From Bacteroidota bacterium (GTDB taxonomy: Bacteria; Bacteroidota; Bacteroidia; Chitinophagales; Chitinophagaceae): 15,313 nucleotides of DNA. Numbering within the stretch: position 1 is the first letter of the stretch; each line of letters begins with the position of its first letter. Below are positions 6,371 to 14,195 of this stretch, piece by piece. The stretch is from the NCBI GenBank assembly GCA_023412975.1, contig JAEZRB010000086.1:1-15313 (forward strand), read 5' to 3'. The notes under the pieces were generated by a model. It had not been told where the DNA came from. It worked only from the letters and a program-made list of their open reading frames with translations, and searched no databases. The position numbers and the translations under genes are program-made.

Positions 6371-8206
6371 TTATGGTAGGGGTTTGTAAAGTTTCTGGTG
6401 AATCTGCCTGAGTTTTTCAACCGGAATTTTTATCCTGCGCCGGTCGTAGGTCATCAGCCCGTTCACTTCGCCTTCCACATCTGATACCTGTGTGTATATA
6501 GCAGCAGATAAACCTCGTGGTATAAAGTCCGCGATCATATTTACGAAGTTGCTGTATTGAATAAACAATGAGTCCGCATCCTTAAAACTCTGGTAACCCC
6601 AGTTGGATTTGTCCTGCCACGTATGACCTTCCATCGGCAAACCCAGTCCGCCATATTCACCCAAGACAATAGCCTGTTTCTTGCCCAGCAGGTCGGCGCG
6701 GTGCATCACAGGTTGCGGATAATGATGATAATCGTGCATATGTCCTGCAAAATGAAAATTACCACCACTTGCGCTATTGACCAGCCTGCTCTTGTCATAG
6801 TTCATCACCCATTCAGTGATCTCAACAGTCTTAAACTGTCCCCAGGCTTCGTTGAAGGGCACCCAGGCCACAATGCCTGGAAAAAATTTTGTTGCATCCA
6901 TAATGGCCTTCAGCTCCGTTTTGAATATGTGTTCGGATTCGGCACTACGATTTTTATCAACAGGCTCGTAAGCAACATTTGTGATCCATTTATCGCCTTT
7001 TGCCATATCGCCACTGGGCATGTCCTGCCATACCAGCATACCCAATTTATCACAATGATAATACCAGCGAGCCGGCTCTACTTTCACATGTTTGCGCAGC
7101 ATGTTGAAGCCCATTTCCTTTGCCTTTACAATATCATACACAAGCGCCTCATCGCTGGCAGCGGTATAAAGCCCGTCGGGCCACCAGCCCTGGTCAAGCA
7201 TGCCAAACTGAAAAAGCGGCACATTGTTGAGCATCATCCGCTGCACGCCATTCTTATCCGGCGCCATGGATATTTTGCGCATGGCAAAATAACTTTTCAC
7301 TTCATCCTGCAGTTTACCGCCACGCATCAACTGAATTTTCATGTCATACAGGAAAGGCGCATCGGGTGACCAGCGCTTGGGATTTTGCAGGGGAATAGCC
7401 GCAATCGCTCCGGCTTTGACTGTATGTTCCGTAACAGCATTTCCATTTTCTGTAATAGTAATTTTGATCTCATCATCTGGCTGCGCATTGTTTATAGCTG
7501 TTTCAATTTCGATGGTATTCTTATCAATATCAGGTACAGGATACACCGATTGTATATGAGTACGACCCACTGTTTCCAGCCATACGGTTTGCCAGATACC
7601 GGTGACAGGAGTGTACCAGATACCATGGGGGTTTTTTACCTGCTTACCCCGGGGCTGCGGGCCATCATCGGATGGATCCCATACACGCACCACCAGTTCC
7701 TGCTGTCCTTTTTTCAACAGGTCCGTGATATCGAAATAAAATGGATCGTAACCACCTTTGTGTGCACCGGCTTTTTGTCCATTCAAATATACTTCGCAGT
7801 CCCAGTCAACTGCGCCAAAATGAAGAAGAACTCTTTTGTCCTTTAAATTTTTTGGCGCCGAAAATTTTGTTCTGTACCAAAGCAGGTTATCACCGCCAAC
7901 TTCTTTTCCTACGCCCGACAGCGCCGACTCAGCGGCAAATGGCACCAGGATCTTTCCCTGGTAAGTGGCTGGCTTACCGGCTGACACCGGAGAGATGGCA
8001 TAATCCCAAAGACCGTTGAGGCTGGTCCAGTTGTCCCTTTGCATCTGGGGCCTGGGATACTCGGGTAAAGGAGATTTTGGATTTACTGAAGCCGCCCAGG
8101 TGGTGCTGATCCTGTTTCCGGCGATCTTCCAGTCCTGGCTATAAATCGATGAAAAAATTAATAATGGGAGAAGCGAAAAAATAAAACGTTTTTTAAATAT
8201 CATCAT
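6371..8206 (-). CDS. Glycoside hydrolase family 2 protein (beta-galactosidase/beta-glucuronidase-like), secreted
   Basis: The product has 611 residues. A Sec signal peptide (KKRFIFSLLPLLIFSSIYSQ) leads into a GH2 sugar-binding jelly roll (about 45-212, with WDYAISP, WYRTKF, HFGAVDWDCEVYLNG). An immunoglobulin-like domain follows (about 213-310), then the TIM barrel (about 315-611). The predicted acid/base is E453 in WVPFNEAWGQF and the nucleophile E517 in IVLGEYGG; MLRKHVKVEP (369-378) is the usual GH2 barrel entry. At 611 residues it is compact, lacking the extra C-terminal domains of LacZ. The exact substrate is not certain from sequence; the fucosidase neighbour suggests a fucosylated glycan. 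The start codon and whole 5' leader touch the 122-bp repeat array. Cotranscribed with the isomerase gene downstream. Confidence 0.9.
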   Translation of the reverse strand: MMIFKKRFIFSLLPLLIFSSIYSQDWKIAGNRISTTWAASVNPKSPLPEYPRPQMQRDNWTSLNGLWDYAISPVSAGKPATYQGKILVPFAAESALSGVGKEVGGDNLLWYRTKFSAPKNLKDKRVLLHFGAVDWDCEVYLNGQKAGAHKGGYDPFYFDITDLLKKGQQELVVRVWDPSDDGPQPRGKQVKNPHGIWYTPVTGIWQTVWLETVGRTHIQSVYPVPDIDKNTIEIETAINNAQPDDEIKITITENGNAVTEHTVKAGAIAAIPLQNPKRWSPDAPFLYDMKIQLMRGGKLQDEVKSYFAMRKISMAPDKNGVQRMMLNNVPLFQFGMLDQGWWPDGLYTAASDEALVYDIVKAKEMGFNMLRKHVKVEPARWYYHCDKLGMLVWQDMPSGDMAKGDKWITNVAYEPVDKNRSAESEHIFKTELKAIMDATKFFPGIVAWVPFNEAWGQFKTVEITEWVMNYDKSRLVNSASGGNFHFAGHMHDYHHYPQPVMHRADLLGKKQAIVLGEYGGLGLPMEGHTWQDKSNWGYQSFKDADSLFIQYSNFVNMIADFIPRGLSAAIYTQVSDVEGEVNGLMTYDRRRIKIPVEKLRQIHQKLYKPLP

Positions 8207-8826
8207 TGTTGCTATGTTTTGGCGTGTGCTAATATCCGGTGTTCAAATTACGGAAGATTGTCGGGATGGTGCCGGGAAGGCGTGGAGACGGGAAGAATAA
8301 TCTTATTAACTCTTCGAAGCAATCATATTTACTATGTTTTTGTCGTTTGTTAATTATCCGGTGTTCAAATTACGGAAGATTGCCGGGATGATGCCGGGAA
8401 GGCGGGGAGACGGGAAGAATATTCTTATTAACTCTTCGAAGCAATCATTTTTATTATGTTTTTGTCGTTTGTTAAATATCCGGTGTTCAAATTACGGAAG
8501 ATTGCCGGGATGGTGCCGGGAAGGCGGGGAGACGGGAAGAATATTCCTCTTCATCTCTTTGCAGTAATCATTGTTGCTATGCTTTTGTCATTTGTTAAAT
8601 ATGCGGTGTTCAAATTGCGGAAGATTGTCGGGATGGTGCCGGGAAGGCGGGGAGACGGGAAGGATATTCTTATTAACTCTTCGAAGCAATCATTTTTATT
8701 ATGTTTTTGTGGTTTGTTAAATATCCGGTGTTCAAATTACGGAAGATTGCCGGGATGGTGCCGGGAAGGCGGGGAGACGGGAAGAATACTACTCCTCAGC
8801 CCTTCGTGGCAATTCTTTAAAATTCG
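8207..8826. repeat. Tandem array of five 122-bp units filling the fucosidase-GH2 gap
   Basis: The segment gttcaaatta begins at 8241, 8363, 8485, 8608 (one change) and 8730, giving periods of 122, 122, 123 and 122 bp. Each unit carries ccgggatggtgccggg-like and ggcggggagacgggaagaat segments, then cttattaactcttcgaagca and an AT-rich stretch ending in a tgttt...gtttgtta block. Copies differ by few bases. The AT-rich part of a unit (attgttgctatg, 8581 region) recurs right at the GH2 start codon (8203-8216). The last partial copy (cttcgtggcaattctt) runs to the fucosidase stop codon, so nothing else occupies this gap. Any GH2 promoter on the minus strand must lie in the array. The 122-bp period is not a multiple of three, so apparent reading frames in it are not genes. 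Confidence 0.9.
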
Positions 8827-8828
8827 TT

Positions 8829-10166
8829 CTACTTCAGTTCAACCGAGATCACGGTAACTGGTCCATCAATTGTGATACCGGCAACGGGTATGCTGGTACC
8901 TTCTTTTTGTTGCTTAAAGGCTATTGCCTGTCCCGAGCTGAGAAGTTTAACCTGTTTAATTTTATCATTCAAAGGTGGAAGCATAATGGCATTTGCATCA
9001 GGCGCACGAAACAGGTGCAGGTAGATCATTTTATTCTTTTGCGTGCTTACGCCCCAATGTTGTGGCGCGAATGGACCACCTCTTGTTCCATAAATACTTT
9101 CGCCATATTGCGCCAGCCATTTTCCTGCTGCAGCCAGGGTATCTATAAATTCAGGTTGTATGGCGCCATTTGGCATGGGTCCGATATTGAGCAGAAGATT
9201 AGCATTACGCCCGGCCGCGCCGACCAACAACTCCAGCACCTGTTTCACTGTTTTGTAACTCCTGTCTGTAATATTATAGCCCCAGGAACCGTTGATGGTC
9301 TCGCAGGTTTCAAGTGGCAGTTCATCGGATGCTTTCTGGTAGCTAAGTCCTGATTTGTTTTCACCCGGAAGATCACGTTCAAACATCTGGAAATCTTCAC
9401 CCGGCAGGGGCGTTAAGTGGTGGTTATTGCCGATCATACACTGGGGTTGCAGGCGATGGATCAATCCATATATCTCATCGTATTTCCAGTCGATGCGGGA
9501 TGTGCGATCATGATGGCCCTCGCGGTTTGTCTGATCCCAGTGTCCATCAAACCAGATCGACATGATCTCGCCATAGTTGGTAAGTAGTTCGGTGAGCTGG
9601 TTCTTCATGAATTGCAGGTAAGAAGCATAGTTTCCTTTGCCGGTGCGACCGGTACCCTGTCCGGTGCGACCGGTTTCATGCGGATAGTCTTCGCGGTACC
9701 AGTCAAGGGTTGAATAATAGAGGCCAAGTTTTATACCCTGCTTTTTACATTCCTCCGACAACATTTTCAATACATCTTTTCCATAAGGCGTGTTGGTGAT
9801 CTTCCATTCCGAGTGTTTGGTATCCCAGTTTGAAAATCCATCGTGGTGACGTGTGATAAAGACAATATATTTCATACCGGCATTCTTCGCCGTTGCCACC
9901 CATTGCGCCGCATCAAAATCAACCGGGTTGAAAGCGCGTAAGAGCCGCGTATAATCTTCAACTTTGATATTGCGGTTGTTCATCACCCATTCACCATGTC
10001 CGAGTACACTGGATAGACCCCAGTGTATGAACAAACCATATTTATTGTCCTGGAACTGTTGCCGCGCCGCGAGATTCTCGCTGCTAGCAGTATAAGTCTG
10101 AGCTGAAGAATAAAATGAAGCAAGTAACAAAGCTATACAGGCAATCGTCGAAAAGATTTTTTTCAT
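8829..10166 (-). CDS. Alpha-L-fucosidase, glycoside hydrolase family 29, secreted
   Basis: The product has 445 residues. A Sec signal (KKIFSTIACIALLLASFYSSAQ) precedes a GH29 barrel: KYGLFIHWGL (42-51), ITRHHDGFSNWD (104-115, substrate-binding His pair), GLYYSTLDWY (148-157), and the nucleophile D207 in IMSIWFDGHW. NANLLLNIGPMPNG (321-334) is a well-known GH29 segment, and a beta-rich C-terminal domain follows (about 355-445). The enzyme hydrolyses terminal alpha-L-fucosyl residues with retention; the linkage preference is not readable. Residues 165-178 hold a duplicated heptapeptide (TGRTGQG TGRTGKG) coded by a 21-bp DNA duplication, in the loop where relatives usually have a longer aromatic segment. 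It is the first gene of the glycan cluster, separated from GH2 by the repeat array. Confidence 0.93.
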   Translation of the reverse strand: MKKIFSTIACIALLLASFYSSAQTYTASSENLAARQQFQDNKYGLFIHWGLSSVLGHGEWVMNNRNIKVEDYTRLLRAFNPVDFDAAQWVATAKNAGMKYIVFITRHHDGFSNWDTKHSEWKITNTPYGKDVLKMLSEECKKQGIKLGLYYSTLDWYREDYPHETGRTGQGTGRTGKGNYASYLQFMKNQLTELLTNYGEIMSIWFDGHWDQTNREGHHDRTSRIDWKYDEIYGLIHRLQPQCMIGNNHHLTPLPGEDFQMFERDLPGENKSGLSYQKASDELPLETCETINGSWGYNITDRSYKTVKQVLELLVGAAGRNANLLLNIGPMPNGAIQPEFIDTLAAAGKWLAQYGESIYGTRGGPFAPQHWGVSTQKNKMIYLHLFRAPDANAIMLPPLNDKIKQVKLLSSGQAIAFKQQKEGTSIPVAGITIDGPVTVISVELK

Positions 10167-10293
10167 AATGGTGTATTGAAACTGGAATTTACTTTCTTAT
10201 TAGCGGAATAAAAAAAGGAATTGCTTTCACTTCGCGCAAAAAAATAGCCAGGAAAATAAGAAGGAGTAATGTAAAACTTTCCCAACCATGTAA

Positions 10294-10682
10294 ATCCAAT
10301 CCGTGTAATCCGTGCAATCCGTGGCTCTTTTTTTAGGACACGGAGTACACGAAGCTTTTGCACAAAGATCACGGAGAAATACAATCCGTGTAATCAGTGC
10401 AATCCGTGGTTCTTTTTTTAGGACACGGAGTTCACGAAGGTTTTGCACAAAGATCACGAAGAATACAATTAGTGTAATTCGTGCCATTCGTGGCCAACCC
10501 TCCTGCCGCAGGCAGAAACAATCCGTGAAATCCGTGTAATCAGTGGCTAATTCGTGAGATTCGTGCCATTCGTGGCCAACCCTTCTGCCGCAGGCAGAAA
10601 CAATCCGTGAAATCCGTGCAATCCGTGGCTCCCCCTCTGCCGCAGGCAGAAAAATCAGTGAAATCTGTGTAATCCGTGGCTA
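10294..10682. repeat. Degenerate 'aatccgtg' repeat array between the sulfurtransferase and fucosidase genes
   Basis: The array is built from about twenty variants of a 9-10 bp word (aatccgtgt, aatccgtgc, attcgtgcc, aatcagtgg) arranged in higher-order units. One longer unit, containing the T tract, ggacacggag, cacgaag and ttttgcacaaagatcacg, occurs twice about 85 bp apart (ttaggacacgg near 10333 and 10418). Another, with attcgtgccattcgtggcca and a ctgccgcaggcag palindrome, occurs twice about 82 bp apart. The array ends exactly in the sulfurtransferase stop codon (tggcta at 10677-10682). Short frames in it, rich in Thr, Arg, Ile and Asp, are by-products. Similar words are, from memory, widespread intergenic repeats in Bacteroidota and other phyla; their role is unknown. 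Bases 10167-10293, before the array, are AT-rich and probably hold the fucosidase promoter, which I cannot place. Confidence 0.85.
10503..10649. repeat. Three identical ctgccgcaggcag palindromes
   Basis: The 13-bp hairpin sequence ctgcc-gca-ggcag occurs at 10503-10515, 10585-10597 and 10637-10649, each followed by 'aaa' and, in the first two, by caatccgtgaaatccgtg. Spacings are 82 and 52 bp. They are embedded in the larger repeat array and sit downstream of the minus-strand sulfurtransferase gene, where they could fold in its 3' transcript. Confidence 0.75.
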
Positions 10683-11534
10683 ACCGATTGGTCTGCTATT
10701 GCGGGACCACTCACTCCAGGAACCGACATACAAATTGGGAACAGAAAAACCCGCTTCCTCAATCGCCAGCAAAGTATGACACGCGGTCACCCCCGATCCG
10801 CAATGAACGATCACCTGTTCTGGCTCACGTCCCGCAAAAGCCTCCTTGTACTTTTCCGCCAGTTCAACTGCAGGAAGAAAACGTCCATCCGCATCAAGGT
10901 TTTCGATATAAGGAATATTGATAGCACCCGGTATATGCCCCGCGATTGTATCGATCGGTTCGGATTCGCCGCGATATCGATAACCCTCTCTCACATCGAT
11001 CACCAACTGGTTTGTATCGGCAACTGCATCCGCTACCTGGTTTGCAGTTACGACAGGCAGATTCCAACTGTTAGCAGGATAAGGAGGTTTGGTAGCCAAT
11101 ACTGGTGGCTCATCCGAAACTTCTACACCCGCTTCTATTGCGGCTTTCAAACCACCATTTAGTACCTGGACCTTATCATGTCCCAGGGCTTTCATCATCC
11201 ACCAGAAACGCGCTGCCGCATTGGCGCCATTCTTATCGTCATATACAACAACGTGCGAAGAAGGGTCGATGCCGAGCCGGCCCAGTAAAGCGGCAAACTT
11301 TTCAACCGGAGGTAAAGGGTGGCGACCGCCATTCGCGGCATCCACGGATTTTTCTGATAGATCCGTTTCAAGATCCACAAATACAGCGCCTTTCAAATGT
11401 TCTTTTGCGTATCGCTCTTTTACATCCGGCCCTGTGCGTGCATCGACCAGCACCGTATTTTCTTTACCTGTTAATGACTTCAGTGCAGCGGCGTCTATGA
11501 GGGAGGATGCTTTTTGCATGGTATTTTTTTTCAA
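10680..11534 (-). CDS. sseA: 3-mercaptopyruvate sulfurtransferase (two-domain rhodanese)
   Basis: The product has 284 residues, the usual length for a tandem rhodanese. The N-terminal inactive domain spans about 10-130 (LVDARTGPDVKERYAKEHLKG, HVVVYDD, WMMKALGHDKVQVLNGG). The C-terminal catalytic domain spans about 160-284 (VIDVREGYRYRGE, GHIPGAINIPY). Catalytic C245 lies in the loop CGSGVTAC, the signature of mercaptopyruvate rather than thiosulfate sulfurtransferases. The enzyme moves sulfur from 3-mercaptopyruvate to cyanide or thiols. No signal peptide, so cytoplasmic. The ATG at 11534 is used here; a second ATG at 11519 fits equally well. The gene is divergent from fumC across 91 bp. Its TAG stop is formed by the last bases of the downstream repeat array. 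Confidence 0.92.
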   Translation of the reverse strand: MKKNTMQKASSLIDAAALKSLTGKENTVLVDARTGPDVKERYAKEHLKGAVFVDLETDLSEKSVDAANGGRHPLPPVEKFAALLGRLGIDPSSHVVVYDDKNGANAAARFWWMMKALGHDKVQVLNGGLKAAIEAGVEVSDEPPVLATKPPYPANSWNLPVVTANQVADAVADTNQLVIDVREGYRYRGESEPIDTIAGHIPGAINIPYIENLDADGRFLPAVELAEKYKEAFAGREPEQVIVHCGSGVTACHTLLAIEEAGFSVPNLYVGSWSEWSRNSRPIG

Positions 11535-11598
11535 AGATCAAGACTTTTTTGCATACACCCTACCAAAGCTCATGCATGTGGGCGGCGGGATTATTGCC

Positions 11599-11606
11599 TA
11601 CATTTG
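11599..11606 (+). promoter_or_regulatory. Bacteroidota-type -7 promoter element of fumC
   Basis: The octamer tacatttg matches the Bacteroidota sigma-A -7 consensus TAnnTTTG and ends 19 bp before the fumC ATG, which gives a very short leader. A convincing -33 TTTG-type element at the right distance was not seen, so the call rests on the -7 match and position. Confidence 0.5.
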
Positions 11607-11625
11607 CGGCACAAAATCATAATAT

Positions 11626-13023
11626 ATGGACTATCGGATAGAAAAAGACACCATGGGTGAGGTGAAAGTGCCGGCCAAAGCTTATTATGGCGCGCAAACG
11701 CAACGCAGTATTGATAATTTCAAAATCGCGCAGGATATCAACAGGATGCCAAAGGAAATCATCCGCGCATTTGCTTATCTCAAAAAAGCGGCAGCGATCA
11801 CCAACCAGGAAGCCGGTGTGTTGCCAAAAAATAAAGCCCAGCTGATTGGTAAAGTGTGTGATGAGATCCTGGAAGGCAAACTTGATGAATATTTTCCGCT
11901 GGTAGTATGGCAGACAGGCAGTGGTACGCAAAGCAATATGAATGTAAATGAAGTGGTCGCTTATCGCGGACATGTTTTAAAAGGGGGCAAGCTGACTGAC
12001 AAAGAGAAATTTTTGCATCCCAATGATGATGTAAATAAATCACAATCCTCCAACGATACTTTCCCCACGGCTATGCATATCGCTGCGTATAAGATCCTGG
12101 TGGAAACCACGATACCCGGTATCAAAAAACTGAGAGATACGCTGGCGAAGAAGAGCAGGCAATATATGAAAGTGGTGAAGATCGGTCGCACCCACTTCAT
12201 GGATGCCACACCGCTCACCCTTGGACAGGAATTCAGTGGCTATGTATCTCAACTGGACCATGGATTGAAAGCAATAAAAAATTCTTTGGCTCACCTTAGT
12301 GAACTGGCACTTGGCGGAACGGCTGTAGGGACCGGTATCAACACGCCACCCAACTACGACGTGAAAGTTGCGAGGCATATCGCCAAACTTACCGGTCTGC
12401 CTTTTGTAACCGCGGAGAATAAATTTGAGGCCCTCGCCGCACACGATGCGATTGTGGAAGCACATGGCGCTTTAAAGATGGTGGCTGTAAGCCTGATGAA
12501 GATCGCGAATGATATCCGCATGCTGTCCTCGGGACCCCGTAGTGGTATCGGTGAAATTTTTATACCGGATAATGAACCGGGTTCATCTATCATGCCCGGA
12601 AAAGTGAACCCCACCCAATGCGAAGCGCTAACTATGATCGCCGCGCAGGTAATGGGTAACGATGTTGCGATCAGCGTGGGTGGCAGCAACGGTCATTTTG
12701 AACTGAACGTATTCAAACCGGTGATGATCTATAACTTCCTGCACAGTGCCAGGCTGATCGGTGATGGTTGTGTAAGCTTTAATGATAAATGTGCTGTCGG
12801 TATTGAACCCATCAAGGCTAATATCAAAAAGCATGTTGATAATTCATTGATGCTGGTTACCTCGCTCAATACAAAGATCGGTTACTATAAAGCAGCCGAA
12901 ATTGCCCAGAAAGCACATAAAGAAGGGACAACACTTAAAGAAATGGCGGTTAAATTGGGATATGTTACGCCCAAAGAGTTTGATGAGTGGGTAGTGCCGG
13001 GGGAGATGGTGGGGAAGGTATGA
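11626..13023 (+). CDS. fumC: Class II fumarate hydratase
   Basis: The product has 465 residues, full length for the homotetrameric, iron-independent class II fumarase that interconverts fumarate and (S)-malate in the TCA cycle. Substrate-site motifs are present: TGSGTQSNMN (97-106), SSNDTFPTAMH (141-151), GRTHFMDATP (187-196, with H190 as the proton-relay His) and the lyase signature GSSIMPGKVNPTQCE (319-333, catalytic Ser). The GSS.MPGKVNPTQ form with Thr-Gln separates it from aspartase, which reads differently at this site. The ATG at 11626 follows a -7 promoter element closely. A hairpin terminator follows, so the gene is probably transcribed alone. Nothing odd in length or residues. Confidence 0.96.
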   Translation: MDYRIEKDTMGEVKVPAKAYYGAQTQRSIDNFKIAQDINRMPKEIIRAFAYLKKAAAITNQEAGVLPKNKAQLIGKVCDEILEGKLDEYFPLVVWQTGSGTQSNMNVNEVVAYRGHVLKGGKLTDKEKFLHPNDDVNKSQSSNDTFPTAMHIAAYKILVETTIPGIKKLRDTLAKKSRQYMKVVKIGRTHFMDATPLTLGQEFSGYVSQLDHGLKAIKNSLAHLSELALGGTAVGTGINTPPNYDVKVARHIAKLTGLPFVTAENKFEALAAHDAIVEAHGALKMVAVSLMKIANDIRMLSSGPRSGIGEIFIPDNEPGSSIMPGKVNPTQCEALTMIAAQVMGNDVAISVGGSNGHFELNVFKPVMIYNFLHSARLIGDGCVSFNDKCAVGIEPIKANIKKHVDNSLMLVTSLNTKIGYYKAAEIAQKAHKEGTTLKEMAVKLGYVTPKEFDEWVVPGEMVGKV

Positions 13024-13078
13024 GGTTCAGATTAAGATTGAGGTTGAGGTTGAGGTCAGATTCGGAGTTTTACTAGGT

Positions 13079-13114
13079 AAAAAGAGAAGGGCGAATTCGT
13101 TTTTCTCTTTTTTC
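13079..13114 (+). terminator. Probable intrinsic terminator of fumC
   Basis: Bases 13079-13088 (aaaaagagaa) pair perfectly with 13103-13112 (ttctcttttt). The loop contains a further palindrome (cgaattcg, 13092-13099), and a run of T and C follows. The stem is A-U rich, so it is not a classical strong terminator, but the position 55 bp after the fumC stop and the T-rich tail support it. Confidence 0.5.
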
Positions 13115-13197
13115 TTTTTGTAATGCTTGCAGGGCAGGCCGGTGCTGGAGTATCTTTCTGATTCGATTTTCCACCAATCGTGCTAAATCCGACCCTT

Positions 13198-13461
13198 ATG
13201 AAAAATAATATGAAACCGTCTTTCTACTATTCAGCTTACCCGCTGAAAGCGATCGAACAGGCAGTTGTGGCTGCGAAAAACGGTGAACCATCCCCTAAAC
13301 TGAAAGCGCTCCTATCTGATTCCCCGAAGCCGAAAAGCAGGATCCGCGTACACCCGATGACCAATCCGTATAAAAGCGTTTTAAAAGCATTGACACCACG
13401 CTTTAAAAAAGTGAAGGAAATTGAACCGATAGGGAAAGATTGGTTCGTGAATTATGAATAA
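13198..13461 (+). CDS. Small basic hypothetical protein
   Basis: The product has 87 residues from the ATG at 13198; a GTG at 13180 would add six, and an ATG at 13210 would remove four. There is no signal peptide or membrane segment. It is rich in Lys and Pro (SPKLKALLSDSPKPKSRIR, LTPRFKKVKEIEPIGKDWF) and ends in a short aromatic strand (WFVNYE). Codon use resembles that of fumC, and the N-terminal helix (YPLKAIEQAVVAAKNGE) looks like folded protein, so I judge it a real gene. A sequence close to TAnnTTTG (tatctttc, 13151-13158) lies 40 bp upstream. Family and function are not recognised; a nucleic-acid-binding role would be a guess from charge alone. A repeat array starts about 90 bp downstream. 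Confidence 0.6.
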   Translation: MKNNMKPSFYYSAYPLKAIEQAVVAAKNGEPSPKLKALLSDSPKPKSRIRVHPMTNPYKSVLKALTPRFKKVKEIEPIGKDWFVNYE

Positions 13462-13553
13462 TAATTCACATCAGAATCAAGGATCGGACAATAGTAGTAT
13501 TGTGATGTTAGGTCATTAACAAAGCCAGATATCTTTGAATCAATTCGCATAAA

Positions 13554-14156
13554 CCGTCCCTACAGGACGGGATTCACTTTTCGCATTAAATTTCTACCCA
13601 TAAACCGTCCCGATGGGACGGGATCCCAATCAACGGAACGGAGTTCCGTTATACCATTTCCAATAGCAAAAAGTTCTCATCGATCGATCGGAAACCCGGA
13701 CAACGAAACTCTGCTCCTTTCCACTTTTGTCCATTTGTTTCTAGTTTACAAACCGTCCCTACCGGACGAGTCCCAATCAACGGAACGGAGTTCCGTTATA
13801 CCATTTCCAACAGCAAAAAGTTCTCATCGATCGATCGGAAACCCGGGCAACGAAACTCTGTTCCGCTCCTCTTTTGTCAATTTGTTTCTATCCACAAACC
13901 GTCCCGATGGAAAGAGGCCCCAATCAACGGAACGGAGTTCCGTTATACCAATTCCATCGGCAAAAAGTTCTCATCGATCGATCGGAAACCCGGACAACGG
14001 AACTCTGTTCCGTTCCACTTTTGTCCATTTGTTTCTAGTTTACAAACCGTCCCTACCGGACGAGTCCCAATCAACGGAACGGAGTTCCGTTATACCATTT
14101 CCAACAGCAAAAGTTCTCATCGATCGTTCGGAAACCCGGACAACGGAACTCTGTTT
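13554..14156. repeat. Four tandem copies of a 147-bp hairpin-bearing unit
   Basis: The segment caatcaacggaacggagttc starts at 13627, 13774, 13921 and 14068, exactly 147 bp apart. Each unit carries a ccgtccc hairpin (ccgtccc gat gggacgg at 13605-13621, more degenerate in later copies), a perfect 8-bp hairpin (aacggaac gga gttccgtt, 13632-13650 in copy 1) and a cgatcgatcg palindrome. An extra ccgtcc/ggacgg hairpin at 13554-13570 precedes the array. The fourth copy lacks one A in the aaaaag run and breaks off near 14156. The period is 49 codons, which keeps frames open through several copies, but no protein-like sequence results. It occupies most of the gap between the small protein gene and lspA, where transcripts converge. 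Confidence 0.9.
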
Positions 14157-14159
14157 AAA

Positions 14160-14187
14160 ACTCACCACTCACCACTCACCACTCACT
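14160..14187. repeat. Heptamer microsatellite (actcacc, four copies)
   Basis: Bases 14160-14187 are three perfect actcacc units and a fourth with a final T, directly after the 147-bp array and 8 bp from the lspA stop codon. Short arrays like this can change copy number by slippage; here it lies outside coding sequence, downstream of lspA. Confidence 0.8.
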
Positions 14188-14195
14188 TCTCCCGC

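Noticed and set aside
6623..7369. 248-codon plus-strand frame
   Set aside because: Lies entirely antisense to the well-supported GH2 gene and has a His/Ile-rich composition typical of shadow frames.
8334..8857. Overlapping plus-strand reading frames of 77 and 133 codons inside the 122-bp array
   Set aside because: They are repeats of the same DNA word translated with frame shifts (122 is not a multiple of three), with no start context or protein-like conservation.
10163..10539. Several short frames rich in Arg-Ile-Thr or Thr-Asp words
   Set aside because: By-products of the degenerate 'aatccgtg' repeat, present on both strands.
11089..11622. 177-codon plus-strand frame
   Set aside because: Antisense to the sulfurtransferase gene; low-information Ser/Ala/Pro composition and no motif.
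13530..13537. tatctttg, a match to the TAnnTTTG promoter element on the plus strand
   Set aside because: No gene follows, only the 147-bp array; no suitably spaced -33 element. A chance match is likely, though a noncoding transcript cannot be excluded.
8207..14187. CRISPR array or arrays
   Set aside because: Units are long (122 and 147 bp) or consist of very short degenerate words, with no constant repeat/unique spacer alternation and no cas gene.
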